A stretch of 47,764 nucleotides of DNA, taken from positions 1 through 47,764 of the forward strand of contig JAJTBP010000003.1 in NCBI GenBank assembly GCA_021286825.1. The letters are read 5' to 3'. A model generated the notes under the pieces. That model had not been told where the DNA came from, did no database searches, and saw only the letters and a list, made by a program, of their open reading frames with translations. The stretch comes from Marinilabiliales bacterium (GTDB lineage: Bacteria; Bacteroidota; Bacteroidia; Bacteroidales; Prolixibacteraceae). Of the stretch, positions 9,114 to 17,602 are shown one piece after another. How positions within the stretch are numbered: the stretch's first letter is position 1; each line of letters opens with the position of its first letter. Made by a program: the position numbers and the translations under genes.

Positions 9114-10811
9114 ATGCAAAGAATTATTGAATGTGTTCCCAACTTCTCAGAGGGAAGGGAAATGGAGGTCATCCGGATGATAACGGATGAGATCGAAAAG
9201 GTCAAAGGGATCAAATTGTTGAATGTGGATCCCGGTTTTGCTACCAACCGTACGGTGGTCACCTTTGCCGGGGAGCCGGAAGCCGTCGTGGAAGCCGCAT
9301 TTCAGGCCATCAAGAAGGCTTCGGAATTGATCGACATGCGTCATCATACCGGTGAACATCCGAGATTCGGGGCAACGGATGTCTGTCCGTTGGTGCCGGT
9401 TTCCAACGTGACCATGGAAGAGACCATCCAATATGCAAGAGCATTGGCCCAAAGAGTGGGAGAAGCCTTGCAGATCCCCGTTTATTGCTATGAACAAGCG
9501 GCCTTTGATGCCAAACGTCAGAGTCTGGCCCATGTAAGGTCCGGAGAATATGAGGGACTTCCCGAAAAGCTGGCCTCGCCGCAATGGAAACCGGATTTTG
9601 GACCGGCCCTATTCAATCCCCACACCGGGGCCATTGCCATCGGTGCCCGGAATTTTCTGGTTGCCTACAACGTCAACCTGAACACCACCTCCGTGAGAAG
9701 AGCCAATTCCATCGCTTTTGATGTGCGGGAAGCGGGTCGCATCCTTCGCGAAGGCGATCCCGTTACGGGAAAGATCATCTATGACAAAGAGGGAGAACCG
9801 GTCAGGATACCCGGTTCACTCAAAAAGGTAAGGGCGATCGGTTGGTACATCAAGGAGTACAGAATGGCACAGATTTCCATGAACCTTACCGATATCACGG
9901 TAACTCCCGTACACGTGGCTTTTGACGAGGTGTGCCGGAAAGCCGAAGAGCGCGGCTTGCGTGTGACCGGTTCGGAACTGATTGGGGTGGTGCCCCTCTC
10001 CTGTATGCTAGAAGCCGGCAAATATTTTCTGCACAAGCAGAAGAGATCTTCGGGTATTCCGGATGAAGAAATCATCGAGGTGGCAGTAAGGACGCTCGGA
10101 TTGAATGAACTGGCCCCCTTCGATCCGCGGAAGCGGATCATTGAATACCTTTTGGGAGAGGAACCGGATGAACCGAGGCTTGCCGACCTTTCCTTGAAGA
10201 AATTGGTTTATGAGACGGCTTCCGAATCGCCGGCACCGGGTGGCGGTTCCATTTCTGCAGCCGTCGGGGCCCTGGGTGCAGCCTTGGGTTCCATGGTGGC
10301 CAACCTGTCGGCCCATAAACGGGGTTGGGATGATCAGTGGGAGACATTTTCAGCCCATGCCGAAGCAGGGAAAGAGGCTTATTCCGAACTTTTAAGGCTG
10401 GTTGAGGAAGATACCGCTGCCTTCAATGGTGTCATGGCAGCCTTCGGTCTTCCAAAGGAGAGCCCGGAGCAAAAGGAGGCCCGAAGACAAGCCATTCAGG
10501 ATGCAACCCTCACTGCAATTGAAGTTCCCTTCCAAGTGGTAAAGGTGGCGGCACAGACAATGGACCTGATGGAGAAAATGGCGGAAATAGGTAATCCCAA
10601 TTCTGCCAGTGATGTTGCCGTAGGGGCACTCTGCCTGGCGACGGCGGTATCGGGTGCAGCACTGAATGTTCGGATCAATGCACCGGGTATGAAAGATTCA
10701 GATCGGGTGAAGCAAATCATGGCTGAGGTGGAAAAGATCGAAAAGAAGGTACAAAAACGTTCGGGGGAAATTCAAAAGAGGGTCCTGAAAACTATTGATG
10801 CAAAATCCTAA
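9114..10811 (+). CDS. ftcD: Bifunctional glutamate formimidoyltransferase / formimidoyl-THF cyclodeaminase
   Basis: The last Hut step transfers the formimino group of formiminoglutamate to tetrahydrofolate, releasing glutamate, and then deaminates it to 5,10-methenyl-THF. The protein has 565 residues and two domains. Residues 1 to about 330 are the transferase (MQRIIECVPNFSEGRE, DMRHHTGEHPRFGA with the catalytic-type His, NPHTGAIAIGARNFL). Residues about 355-560 are the all-helical cyclodeaminase (SPAPGGGSISAAVGALGA, NPNSASDVAVGA). The fused form is that of animals and some bacteria; many bacteria carry the two parts separately. I start at the MQRIIECVPNFSEG methionine; an upstream ATG at 9081 adds eleven unconserved residues. 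Confidence 0.94.
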   Translation: MQRIIECVPNFSEGREMEVIRMITDEIEKVKGIKLLNVDPGFATNRTVVTFAGEPEAVVEAAFQAIKKASELIDMRHHTGEHPRFGATDVCPLVPVSNVTMEETIQYARALAQRVGEALQIPVYCYEQAAFDAKRQSLAHVRSGEYEGLPEKLASPQWKPDFGPALFNPHTGAIAIGARNFLVAYNVNLNTTSVRRANSIAFDVREAGRILREGDPVTGKIIYDKEGEPVRIPGSLKKVRAIGWYIKEYRMAQISMNLTDITVTPVHVAFDEVCRKAEERGLRVTGSELIGVVPLSCMLEAGKYFLHKQKRSSGIPDEEIIEVAVRTLGLNELAPFDPRKRIIEYLLGEEPDEPRLADLSLKKLVYETASESPAPGGGSISAAVGALGAALGSMVANLSAHKRGWDDQWETFSAHAEAGKEAYSELLRLVEEDTAAFNGVMAAFGLPKESPEQKEARRQAIQDATLTAIEVPFQVVKVAAQTMDLMEKMAEIGNPNSASDVAVGALCLATAVSGAALNVRINAPGMKDSDRVKQIMAEVEKIEKKVQKRSGEIQKRVLKTIDAKS

Positions 10812-10816
10812 CTTTG
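10809..10816 (+). promoter_or_regulatory. Possible -7 element for the class A PBP gene
   Basis: TAACTTTG matches TAnnTTTG exactly; its TAA is the stop codon of ftcD. No TTTG lies at the right distance upstream, so this is only half a promoter. It would give a leader of roughly 85 bases before the PBP start. Confidence 0.35.
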
Positions 10817-10907
10817 TGACCATCGGAAGATCTGTTCTGGGAATGGGAACGAGGTTCCCGAACAAAGGCAAACCCCTCTTCCGAATCTGAATTCTAAATC
10901 GTTGTTC

Positions 10908-13256
10908 ATGGTCTCAAACAGCCCCTTCAAAAAATATCTGATCCTCTTTTGGTCGATATTTGTTACCGGTGTTCTGGCAGTTGTCATCCTTTTTATCCTG
11001 ATTGGAAACGGGAAACTGGGCTATATGCCTACTTTGAAGGAGCTTGAAAGCATTGAGACATCCCTTGCTTCCGAAGTGATCACCGCCGACAGTCTGGTGA
11101 TGCGCCGTTATTATTACAAGGAAAACCGTTCCTTCATCGGCTATGACGAGATCAGTCCCAATGTCATCAAGGCCCTGATCGCGACTGAGGATGTTCGGTT
11201 CTATAGCCACCCGGGGATCGACCTGCGCGGCCTGGTAAGGGTTTTCAAGGGGGTAACCACCGGCGATCAAAGTGCCGGAGGAGGCAGTACCCTTTCCCAG
11301 CAATTGGCGAAGATGCTATTTCCCCGCGAGGATATGTCCAGCAAGCTGCAACTGGGTGTTCGCAAACTGAGGGAATGGGTGATTGCCGTAAAGCTGGAGC
11401 GCAACTTTACCAAGGAAGAGATCATTTCGATGTATCTCAACAAGTTCGACTTTCTGAACTTAGCCGTTGGCATCAAGTCGGCAGCTGAGATCTACTTCAG
11501 TACTACGCCCGACCAACTTACCCTGGAACAGGCTGCCATGTTGGTGGGAATGGCCAAAAATCCTTCACTCTTCAATCCGGTAAGAAGACCCGAGCTGGTC
11601 AGGAACCGCCGGAATGTTGTTCTTTCCCAGATGGAGAAAGCCGGTTACATTACCGCTGACGAAAAGGAAAGGACGATGAATCTCCCCCTGAACCTCAATT
11701 TTCGCAGGGAGGATTACAAATCGACCACCGGGACCTATTTTACCGAATACCTGAGGACCATTCTCAATGCCAGCAAGCCGGACAAGGAACGGTACAAGGC
11801 CTGGCAGATGCAGCAGTTTACCGAAGATTCGCTGGAGTGGGAAAACAATCCCCTCTATGGCTGGTGCCAGAAAAATCCCAAGCCGGATGGAAAATTGTAT
11901 GACATTTATACCGACGGACTGAAGATCTATACCACCCTCGACATGCGCATGCAAGCCTATGCGGAAAAGGCCGTCATTGCCCATTTGAGCCGCAACGTGC
12001 AACCCTCGTTCAGCGAACGGATCAAGAGTCAGCGCAACAGACCCTTCTCCAATGACCTTACCAACGAACAGGCACAGCAGGAATATGAAAAGCAAATGAA
12101 GGCCAGCGACCGCTACCATTCGTTGAGAAGCCAGGGGGTACAAATAGAGGAGATCCGGAAAATTTTCAATACGCCAACCGAGATGACCGTTTTTTCCTGG
12201 AAAGGCGATCGGGATACCGTGATGACACCCATGGACTCCATCAAGTATCATCTGGGATTTTTAAGATGTGCCATGATGACCATGGAGGTGAAGACCGGAA
12301 AAATCAAAACTTGGGTTGGTGGTCCCAATTACAAGCATTTTATGTTCGACATGGTGAAGAACGGGAAACGACAGGTCGGATCGACAGTAAAACCTTTCCT
12401 CTACACGCTTGCCATGCAGAATGGATATTCGCCCTGCACACTGGTGCCCAATACCGAACATTCCTTTACCCTGTTTGATGGCTCCACCTGGACAGCCAAG
12501 AACTCGGGAGAGACGAAGATGGACGGGAAGATGGTGACGCTGAAATGGGGACTTGCCAATTCGGTGAATCAGGTCTCAGCCTGGGTAATGAAGCAGTTCA
12601 ATCCACAAGCCATGGCCGATATGATGCGCAAACTGGGAATCACCAGTCCCATCGATGCCGTTCCCTCCATGTTCCTGGGTACATCCGATGTGTACCTCTA
12701 TGAGATGGTGGGGGCCTACGGCACCTACGGGAACCATGGTGTTTATACCAAACCTTATTGTGTGACCCGGATAGAGGATCGGAACGGCAATGTATTGGCC
12801 CGATTTTCTCCCGAATCACACGATGCCATCGATGCCAAAACGGCCTATCTGATGATCAATCTGATGGAGGCCGTTGTCAATGAGGGAACCAGTGCCCGTC
12901 TGAGACGAAATGTGGAATATGGAAACATCACGGCCGATGTAGCCGGCAAAACCGGAACAACACAAAACCAGTCGGATGGCTGGTTCATCGGCATCACTCC
13001 AGAACTGGTAACCGGCGTATGGACCGGTGGCGATCTTCGAAGCATCCACTTCGAAGGACTTTCTTCCGGACAGGGTGCTGCCATGGCCCTTCCGGTCTAC
13101 GGTTACTTCATGAATAGTCTTTACCGGGACAAGAAACTCGGATATACCCAATCTTCGGTATTTGAAGCGCCTCCAGGATTCAATGTGGATCTGGATTGTA
13201 GCAAAGTCATGAAAGAGGAGAAGGAAGATGAACCCGAAGGCGGGGTCTTGTTCTGA
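10908..13256 (+). CDS. Class A penicillin-binding protein (glycosyltransferase/transpeptidase)
   Basis: A bifunctional peptidoglycan synthase of 782 residues anchored by one N-terminal membrane segment (about residues 9-33). The GT51 glycosyltransferase domain, which polymerises lipid II, shows EDVRFYSHPGID with catalytic Glu94, GGSTLSQQLAK, and the KLERNFTKEEI block. The penicillin-binding transpeptidase domain has all three motifs: S492-T-V-K495, S552-V-N554 and K681-T-G. Between the two lies an insert of about 150 residues, at roughly 280-430, that is Lys/Glu/Gln-rich. The ATG at 10908 is preferred over a TTG two codons earlier. It converges on the STN-domain gene with only seven bases between the stops. 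Confidence 0.93.
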   Translation: MVSNSPFKKYLILFWSIFVTGVLAVVILFILIGNGKLGYMPTLKELESIETSLASEVITADSLVMRRYYYKENRSFIGYDEISPNVIKALIATEDVRFYSHPGIDLRGLVRVFKGVTTGDQSAGGGSTLSQQLAKMLFPREDMSSKLQLGVRKLREWVIAVKLERNFTKEEIISMYLNKFDFLNLAVGIKSAAEIYFSTTPDQLTLEQAAMLVGMAKNPSLFNPVRRPELVRNRRNVVLSQMEKAGYITADEKERTMNLPLNLNFRREDYKSTTGTYFTEYLRTILNASKPDKERYKAWQMQQFTEDSLEWENNPLYGWCQKNPKPDGKLYDIYTDGLKIYTTLDMRMQAYAEKAVIAHLSRNVQPSFSERIKSQRNRPFSNDLTNEQAQQEYEKQMKASDRYHSLRSQGVQIEEIRKIFNTPTEMTVFSWKGDRDTVMTPMDSIKYHLGFLRCAMMTMEVKTGKIKTWVGGPNYKHFMFDMVKNGKRQVGSTVKPFLYTLAMQNGYSPCTLVPNTEHSFTLFDGSTWTAKNSGETKMDGKMVTLKWGLANSVNQVSAWVMKQFNPQAMADMMRKLGITSPIDAVPSMFLGTSDVYLYEMVGAYGTYGNHGVYTKPYCVTRIEDRNGNVLARFSPESHDAIDAKTAYLMINLMEAVVNEGTSARLRRNVEYGNITADVAGKTGTTQNQSDGWFIGITPELVTGVWTGGDLRSIHFEGLSSGQGAAMALPVYGYFMNSLYRDKKLGYTQSSVFEAPPGFNVDLDCSKVMKEEKEDEPEGGVLF

Positions 13257-13263
13257 GGAGCAG

Positions 13264-14730
13264 TCAATCGGTGTAGTTTGCCTCCTTGATCGCTTTTCGA
13301 AGATCATCGTCGGGTCTGATCACATTGTAATTTCCCCAAAAATCTTCATCATAGCCGTTGATCTGTTCGGAGAAGATGTCATGCTCATGAAACAACCCGT
13401 CCGGACCAAAGCGGGCTCTTCTTGGGAAAGGAAACTGTCGGGTGACCAGAACATCCGTCACATTCCGATAATCTGTTTTGAACTTCCTTTTTTGTTTCAC
13501 CCGGAAAAGGATGTCGCTGTGGCCGGAATAGAAATGCCATTTGTCCTGGTAAAGGCGATACTGAACCGCATATTCCACCATTTCCGGACGCGTGTCAAAT
13601 CCAAAGGGCTCCCGCTGAATGAAAGTATCTCCATTGATTTTGAGACTTTTTTTGTCGTAGGAATATTCGGCTCCTACCAAGGCAAAACATTCCGCATCGA
13701 TCATTAGTTTTCCGTTGAAACAAGGAAAGTCTGATTCAACGATGCGTTCGAAGCCAATGATCCAGGTCAGCCTTCCGTTGATGAGGGTGGGGTGTTCAAA
13801 CGAATATTTGTAAAGGTATTCGTACTCAGGAGAGAGAAAGGTCTCGGGATTTTTGACAATGTCGAGCATGTTAACCCCCAACGGTCCGCCCTGAACCTTC
13901 AGAAGTACCTCCTTGGGCTTGCGGTTCAGATCGGCTTTCCTTCCCTTGATGATCCGAACCCTGTCCGGGTCGTTGTACTGGTAGGGTGATTTGAGAATTT
14001 CCATCACGGCTTCCCATACCCCTACATAATTTCCATCCTGACGTGCGGTCTCCCGATAAAAGGTCTCCATCAGCAGTGGTTCTTCGGAGTAGTTCTCTCG
14101 GATACGATTCCGGAATTCGGTCAGGATGGATTTGGGATCGGTTGGTTTGACTTCAACTTCCCGCAGATGAATGGTCTCTGTGTAGAGTCGTATCAGGGGA
14201 TTTGCCAGAAGATCGGGGAGGGTCATCGACAGCTGCTTGTATCCGACAGAGCTGAAGATCAGATGGCGGTCATGGAACCTGGCGGGCAGGTTGAGGTCGA
14301 AAAATCCTTCCCGGTTGGTCATCGTTCCGATGGATTCACCCTCAACGCTGATGGTCGCCATGAGAATGGGCGATTTCCCGTCTTTCTCTACCACCCTGCC
14401 GGCAATGCGGAAAGGTTTGGGCTCCGATTTGGTAATGATCAGCTGTCGGTCGATCAGCGTGACATGGAAGACGGAATCCGGTAGAACACGCTTGAGAACC
14501 TCTCCGAGCGGAGTTCCCGAGAAACTGAAATTCTTTTTGCCATCCGGCAGCAGGTCGGGGTTGTAGGAAAAGTAAAGGTCGTTGTCGTTTACCAATTTCT
14601 CGAGAAAAGCCTCTACCGTAGCCGTGTCCATTTTGAGGGTGATGGACCGGCTTAGGGGTTCCTGGGCGGCAACTTTCAGGCAGGCGATCAGGAACAGTAA
14701 CAAAAAGAGAAACGTTGACCGTTGGGACAT
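13264..14730 (-). CDS. STN plus carboxypeptidase-regulatory-like domain protein without a beta-barrel
   Basis: An exported protein of 488 residues: signal peptide to about residue 22 (cleavage near VAAQ), a secretin/TonB N-terminal (STN) domain at about 27-100, a CarboxypepD_reg-like beta-sandwich at about 107-185 (IAGRVVEKDGKSPI, FFDLNLPARF, FSSVGYK), then about 300 residues with the block METFYRETARQDG that I cannot assign to a known activity. It lacks the plug and barrel of a TonB-dependent receptor. In FecIR-type systems the STN domain contacts the anti-sigma factor. This gene follows sigma and fecR in the same direction (33 bases after fecR), so it is probably the input or target of that switch. 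Confidence 0.75.
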   Translation of the reverse strand: MSQRSTFLFLLLFLIACLKVAAQEPLSRSITLKMDTATVEAFLEKLVNDNDLYFSYNPDLLPDGKKNFSFSGTPLGEVLKRVLPDSVFHVTLIDRQLIITKSEPKPFRIAGRVVEKDGKSPILMATISVEGESIGTMTNREGFFDLNLPARFHDRHLIFSSVGYKQLSMTLPDLLANPLIRLYTETIHLREVEVKPTDPKSILTEFRNRIRENYSEEPLLMETFYRETARQDGNYVGVWEAVMEILKSPYQYNDPDRVRIIKGRKADLNRKPKEVLLKVQGGPLGVNMLDIVKNPETFLSPEYEYLYKYSFEHPTLINGRLTWIIGFERIVESDFPCFNGKLMIDAECFALVGAEYSYDKKSLKINGDTFIQREPFGFDTRPEMVEYAVQYRLYQDKWHFYSGHSDILFRVKQKRKFKTDYRNVTDVLVTRQFPFPRRARFGPDGLFHEHDIFSEQINGYDEDFWGNYNVIRPDDDLRKAIKEANYTD

Positions 14731-14763
14731 GAAATTCTCCGCTTGAGGGTTAAGGTCTGCCGT

Positions 14764-15768
14764 TTACTGCTGATGAAACAGGTAACCTTCCGGAACCTGT
14801 TCTACCGTCAGGTGGTGCGTCCTCGCAATGATGTTGAGGATATCGTTTAATTCAAATTTCTCAAAATTGGCGGTGTAGGCAATTTGGCCGATGGCCGGAT
14901 CGCTGAAGGCAATGCTGACATGGTAAACATCCTCCAGTTGTTCAAAGACGGAGGAGAGCGGAGTGTGACGGAAGGTAATCTGCTGGGTCACCCAGGAGAG
15001 ATAATTGGGAACCAATTCGCTTGAAACATCGATTTTCCCAGTCGAACGATTCCATTTGCCACTGGATCCGGCCATCAGTACAGCCGTTTCATGGCCTGAC
15101 CTATCCATAAGCCGGACACTTCCTGAGGTCACATTCACCACCACTTTGTCCTTTCCAGGGTATGCGGCTATGTGAAAGGATGTTCCAATATCTTCTACTA
15201 CAGCTTTTTCCATCAGTACTTTGAATGGTTGGGCTGTGTTGTGTACCACCTCGAAGAAAGCTTCGCCTGATAATTTGACGACGCGTTCGTTGGCGGCAAA
15301 TTGTTCCGGATATTCAATGGTGGAATTGGCATTCAGTTTGACGACCGTTCCGTCAGACAGGGTCAGCGTGGTATAATGGGTCGGATGGGCTACCGTTTGG
15401 GTGCTTTTCCACTGAGTCTCCTTTGCCGAGGCGATCGTCTGGATGCCGGTATCCTCCCGTTTCGTGACCATACGGATCACCCCGATCGTGCCAAGCAACA
15501 AAACGACGGCAGCAGCATACCGGAACAGATGGAGTCTTCGAAGGACCGGAGCAGTCCGTTTTTCCTCCATGGCCTGCTGAACTGTCGCCCAGGCTTTATC
15601 CGGATCTGTATGCTTCCGGACAAAGGCGCTGCCTGCAAGATCCCAGGTCTGCCTCAAAGCGTCGGCCTCTTGCTGCTGCAAAGGATCCAGGTCAGGCTTC
15701 TCGCCCGCTTCACCGGCGAGAAAGGCGACCCAGGCCTCTTCTGTTTGTTTGTTCCGTTCTTTGTCCAT
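14764..15768 (-). CDS. FecR-family anti-sigma factor
   Basis: The 334-residue protein has a cytoplasmic N-terminal part (about 1-80) with the WxxF-type motif EEAWVAFLAGE, one membrane segment at about 83-100 (YAAAVVLLLGTIGVI), a periplasmic FecR domain around 125-230 (LSDGTVVKLNANSTIEYP, SGEAFFEV, GTSFHIAAYPG), and a C-terminal DUF4974/STN-like domain at about 255-330 (ISYTANF-type strand, DILNIIARTHHLTVE). It should hold the upstream ECF sigma factor at the membrane and release or activate it upon a signal from the envelope. It lies 94 bases after the sigma gene and 33 before the STN-domain gene. Confidence 0.92.
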   Translation of the reverse strand: MDKERNKQTEEAWVAFLAGEAGEKPDLDPLQQQEADALRQTWDLAGSAFVRKHTDPDKAWATVQQAMEEKRTAPVLRRLHLFRYAAAVVLLLGTIGVIRMVTKREDTGIQTIASAKETQWKSTQTVAHPTHYTTLTLSDGTVVKLNANSTIEYPEQFAANERVVKLSGEAFFEVVHNTAQPFKVLMEKAVVEDIGTSFHIAAYPGKDKVVVNVTSGSVRLMDRSGHETAVLMAGSSGKWNRSTGKIDVSSELVPNYLSWVTQQITFRHTPLSSVFEQLEDVYHVSIAFSDPAIGQIAYTANFEKFELNDILNIIARTHHLTVEQVPEGYLFHQQ

Positions 15769-15862
15769 AATCCTAAAAACTGTTGAATCAGTGTTTCATA
15801 GCCCATATTCCAGGCAGTACCTTCCAGCGTGGAAACACTATTCCCCTGCCGATAAGACAGGT

Positions 15863-16450
15863 TCAGGTGATCTTACCCCTATGCGGGAAGTAAAAAAAGA
15901 GGACCAAATGATGATATTCCTTCAGGGACTCTCTTAATTGCTTGAGAGCCAAAGTCATTTGTGCCTCAACTGTTTTGACCGACAAATTCAGTCTTTCAGC
16001 AATCTCTTTGTATTTCAATCCCTCTTCTCTGGCCAATCGGAAAATTTCCTGTCTTTTCTCCGGCAGGGCAGAGATGGCCTTTTCGATCTTTTCAATCAAA
16101 CCGATCTCAGGATAGAATTCGTGGTAGTCGGATGTCTCCTCTTCCCGTTCCAGACAAGCTTTCAGGTAACCTGCACGCACCTTGTTCTTGTCGAGTTGAT
16201 TCAGACAATGATTCCTCACAGACCTGAAAAGGTAATGCATCAGGGAAGTGGTGATGATGAGTTGATGGCGGTTCTGCCAGAGCTTCAAAAATACGTCCTG
16301 GACGATGTTCTCGGCAATGGCAAGGTCAGTAACGAACCGGAAGGCATAAGCGGTCAGGGGTCTGTAATTTTCCCGGAAGAGCTTCTCAAAGGCACCTTCT
16401 TCATCGTTCCTGATGGCTTCAAAACGGATTGGATCGTCGGGAAAACTCAT
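15863..16450 (-). CDS. ECF RNA polymerase sigma factor (Bacteroidota FecI-like)
   Basis: A sigma-70 family factor of 195 residues with only regions 2 and 4. Region 2 spans about 20-95 (AFEKLFRENYRPLTAYAFRF, AENIVQDVFLKLWQNR) and region 4 about 125-178 (ISALPEKRQEIFRLAREEG, LKYKEIAERLNLSVKTVE). This layout and the neighbouring fecR place it with the FecI-like ECF factors expanded in Bacteroidota. It would direct polymerase to a small regulon, probably including its own operon. Its region lies divergent from tRNA-Leu; an AT-rich promoter stretch is shared between the two. Confidence 0.93.
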   Translation of the reverse strand: MSFPDDPIRFEAIRNDEEGAFEKLFRENYRPLTAYAFRFVTDLAIAENIVQDVFLKLWQNRHQLIITTSLMHYLFRSVRNHCLNQLDKNKVRAGYLKACLEREEETSDYHEFYPEIGLIEKIEKAISALPEKRQEIFRLAREEGLKYKEIAERLNLSVKTVEAQMTLALKQLRESLKEYHHLVLFFYFPHRGKIT

Positions 16451-16555
16451 GGTTCAGTGGTTCATTGGCCAACAGGAAACGGTTGCAGCAGAAGCAGGGC
16501 AGCATGTACTTTTAACGCTTTCTACCTGACTCAGCTGTTGGTGTGGCTTCTTTCC

Positions 16556-16563
16556 CAAATATA
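16556..16563 (-). promoter_or_regulatory. Possible -7 element for the sigma factor gene
   Basis: On the - strand 16563-16556 reads TATATTTG, an exact TAnnTTTG. No TTTG is present 19-21 bases upstream. The implied leader of the sigma gene is about 100 bases. A self-regulated ECF promoter with a different consensus could also lie here. Confidence 0.35.
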
Positions 16564-16584
16564 GCTTGCTTTTTTGAAAAAATA

Positions 16585-16614
16585 TTTCGGGGTTAATATT
16601 TTTGGTTATATTTG
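16585..16614 (+). promoter_or_regulatory. tRNA-Leu promoter
   Basis: TATATTTG at 16607-16614 matches the -7 consensus exactly, and TTTC at 16585-16588 gives three of four -33 bases, 18 bases upstream. The predicted start is about 20 bases before the mature tRNA 5' end. Confidence 0.6.
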
Positions 16615-16639
16615 CACCGCATTGAGAAAAGCCTACTAC

Positions 16640-16723
16640 GCCCGGGTGGCGGAATTGGTAGACGCGCTGGACTCAAAATCCAGTGATAGCAATATCGTGC
16701 GGGTTCGATTCCCGCCCCGGGTA
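16640..16723 (+). tRNA. tRNA-Leu (anticodon CAA)
   Basis: A full cloverleaf can be drawn. The acceptor stem is GCCCGGG with CCCGGGT (the first pair is G-U), followed by the discriminator A at 16723. The D arm contains GGAATTGGTAGAC. The anticodon stem is CTGGA/TCCAG with loop CTCAAAA, so the anticodon is CAA at 16674-16676, reading UUG. A long variable arm (GATAGCAATATC) marks it as a class II tRNA, and the T arm is GCGGG-TTCGATT-CCCGC. CCA is not encoded. A hairpin terminator follows directly. Confidence 0.95.
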
Positions 16724-16726
16724 CAG

Positions 16727-16761
16727 AAAGGCCGGTTATCCCCCAAGGGAAACCGGCCTTT
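16727..16761 (+). terminator. Rho-independent terminator after tRNA-Leu
   Basis: An 11-base perfect inverted repeat, AAAGGCCGGTT at 16727-16737 and AACCGGCCTTT at 16751-16761, with a 13-base loop. The T run is short, but the stem is strong and sits four bases after the tRNA. Confidence 0.75.
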
Positions 16762-16812
16762 CACATTTCCAATCGTAATTCTCTGCTTATTAACCTAACC
16801 TAACTCCTGTTT

Positions 16813-16832
16813 CGCGGGAAGCAGTTCCCGTG
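16813..16832. repeat. Short hairpin in the gap after tRNA-Leu
   Basis: The arms at 16813-16820 (CGCGGGAA) and 16825-16832 (TTCCCGTG) form an eight-base stem with one G-T pair around loop GCAG. There is no T run in either direction. It lies about 70 bases beyond the 3' end of the convergent outer-membrane-type gene and might protect or end that message. Confidence 0.35.
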
Positions 16833-16904
16833 TATGTTGGACAGGGGTAAGTCATCTTAAGGGTTGATGACCTACTGACCTGCCTGAGAGATCAAACTTA
16901 TCCA

Positions 16905-17450
16905 TCAGAACCTTCCCAGGATGACGCCCATTCGAAAGCTTTCAAAAGTGCCGATTCCGGTAAAGATTCCCATGTTTTCTGCCAAGCGTACCGTACAATT
17001 CAAACCCAGATTCCAATAGTAAGTCCTGTCGCCGCTGTGATGAAAGTCACAACCATAGGAACCTTCATAGTTCCCGTTCGATACACCAATTCCCGCTACC
17101 GGAATCACCGATACAACCGACTGAAGGATCGGCACAATGTATCCCAGGTTCACCAGTCCGATGTTCAATTTGTTTTGGTCATTCATGAAATTGGAGGAGA
17201 TCCCGAGTTGTAACCGGTTGAAAGAGACTGCACAATTTACACCTACCTCTGTCGATTTGTTCATGATCCCGCTAAAGGCCGTCGTTCCAACATTGACCAA
17301 AAGAGAATTTCGGGTAGCTGGTGTGGCATTCACCGGAAGGGCAATCCTTTCCAAATCAGAGGTGCTCTTGTAAAGGGATGACCGGAAGAATTTGGCGCTG
17401 GTGCCCAGACTCAGCGTAACGAGAAGGAAAAAGAGACCAACGGATTTCAT
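16905..17450 (-). CDS. Small exported protein, probably an outer-membrane beta-barrel
   Basis: A 181-residue protein I cannot assign to a named family. It begins with a signal peptide (MKSVGLFFLLVTLSLGTSA, cleavage near residue 19). The rest alternates polar and hydrophobic residues, as in beta strands (LLVNVGTTAFSGIM, LQLGISSNFM, YYWNLGLNCTVRL), with short glycine turns, and ends in Phe (GVILGRF). That final aromatic residue is the usual signal for the BAM complex. Two Cys pairs are possible. It stands alone between tRNA-Leu and the GntR regulator. A -7 element at 17516-17509 and an inverted repeat just after it suggest controlled expression. Confidence 0.6.
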   Translation of the reverse strand: MKSVGLFFLLVTLSLGTSAKFFRSSLYKSTSDLERIALPVNATPATRNSLLVNVGTTAFSGIMNKSTEVGVNCAVSFNRLQLGISSNFMNDQNKLNIGLVNLGYIVPILQSVVSVIPVAGIGVSNGNYEGSYGCDFHHSGDRTYYWNLGLNCTVRLAENMGIFTGIGTFESFRMGVILGRF

Positions 17451-17491
17451 GGCGGGAGGTTTTTAGGTTGAAATTTTCCCTGGTTTTTTAA

Positions 17492-17516
17492 TGTACTGTT
17501 GTACACCTCAAAAATA
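17492..17516 (-). promoter_or_regulatory. -7 element and possible operator of the small outer-membrane gene
   Basis: On the - strand 17516-17509 reads TATTTTTG, an exact TAnnTTTG. Immediately downstream, where transcription would start, is the inverted repeat TGTAC-TGTT-GTACA (17492-17505), a plausible repressor site. The -33 element is weak (TTTA, 23 bases upstream). The leader would be about 50 bases. Confidence 0.45.
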
Positions 17517-17579
17517 GAATCCGGCAGATCGGAGTTTTGTAAACGAATTTGAGATTCAAACGCGTAGTTTTCTGATTCT

Positions 17580-17602
17580 CTTGTAGTAGAAACAACTACA
17601 AG
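17580..17602. repeat. Perfect 8-base inverted repeat (possible regulator site)
   Basis: CTTGTAGT at 17580-17587 and ACTACAAG at 17595-17602, separated by AGAAACA. It lies upstream of both the small outer-membrane gene (- strand) and the GntR gene (+ strand). The spacing of the half-sites, about 1.5 helix turns centre to centre, would suit a dimeric regulator, but there is no direct evidence of binding. Confidence 0.4.
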
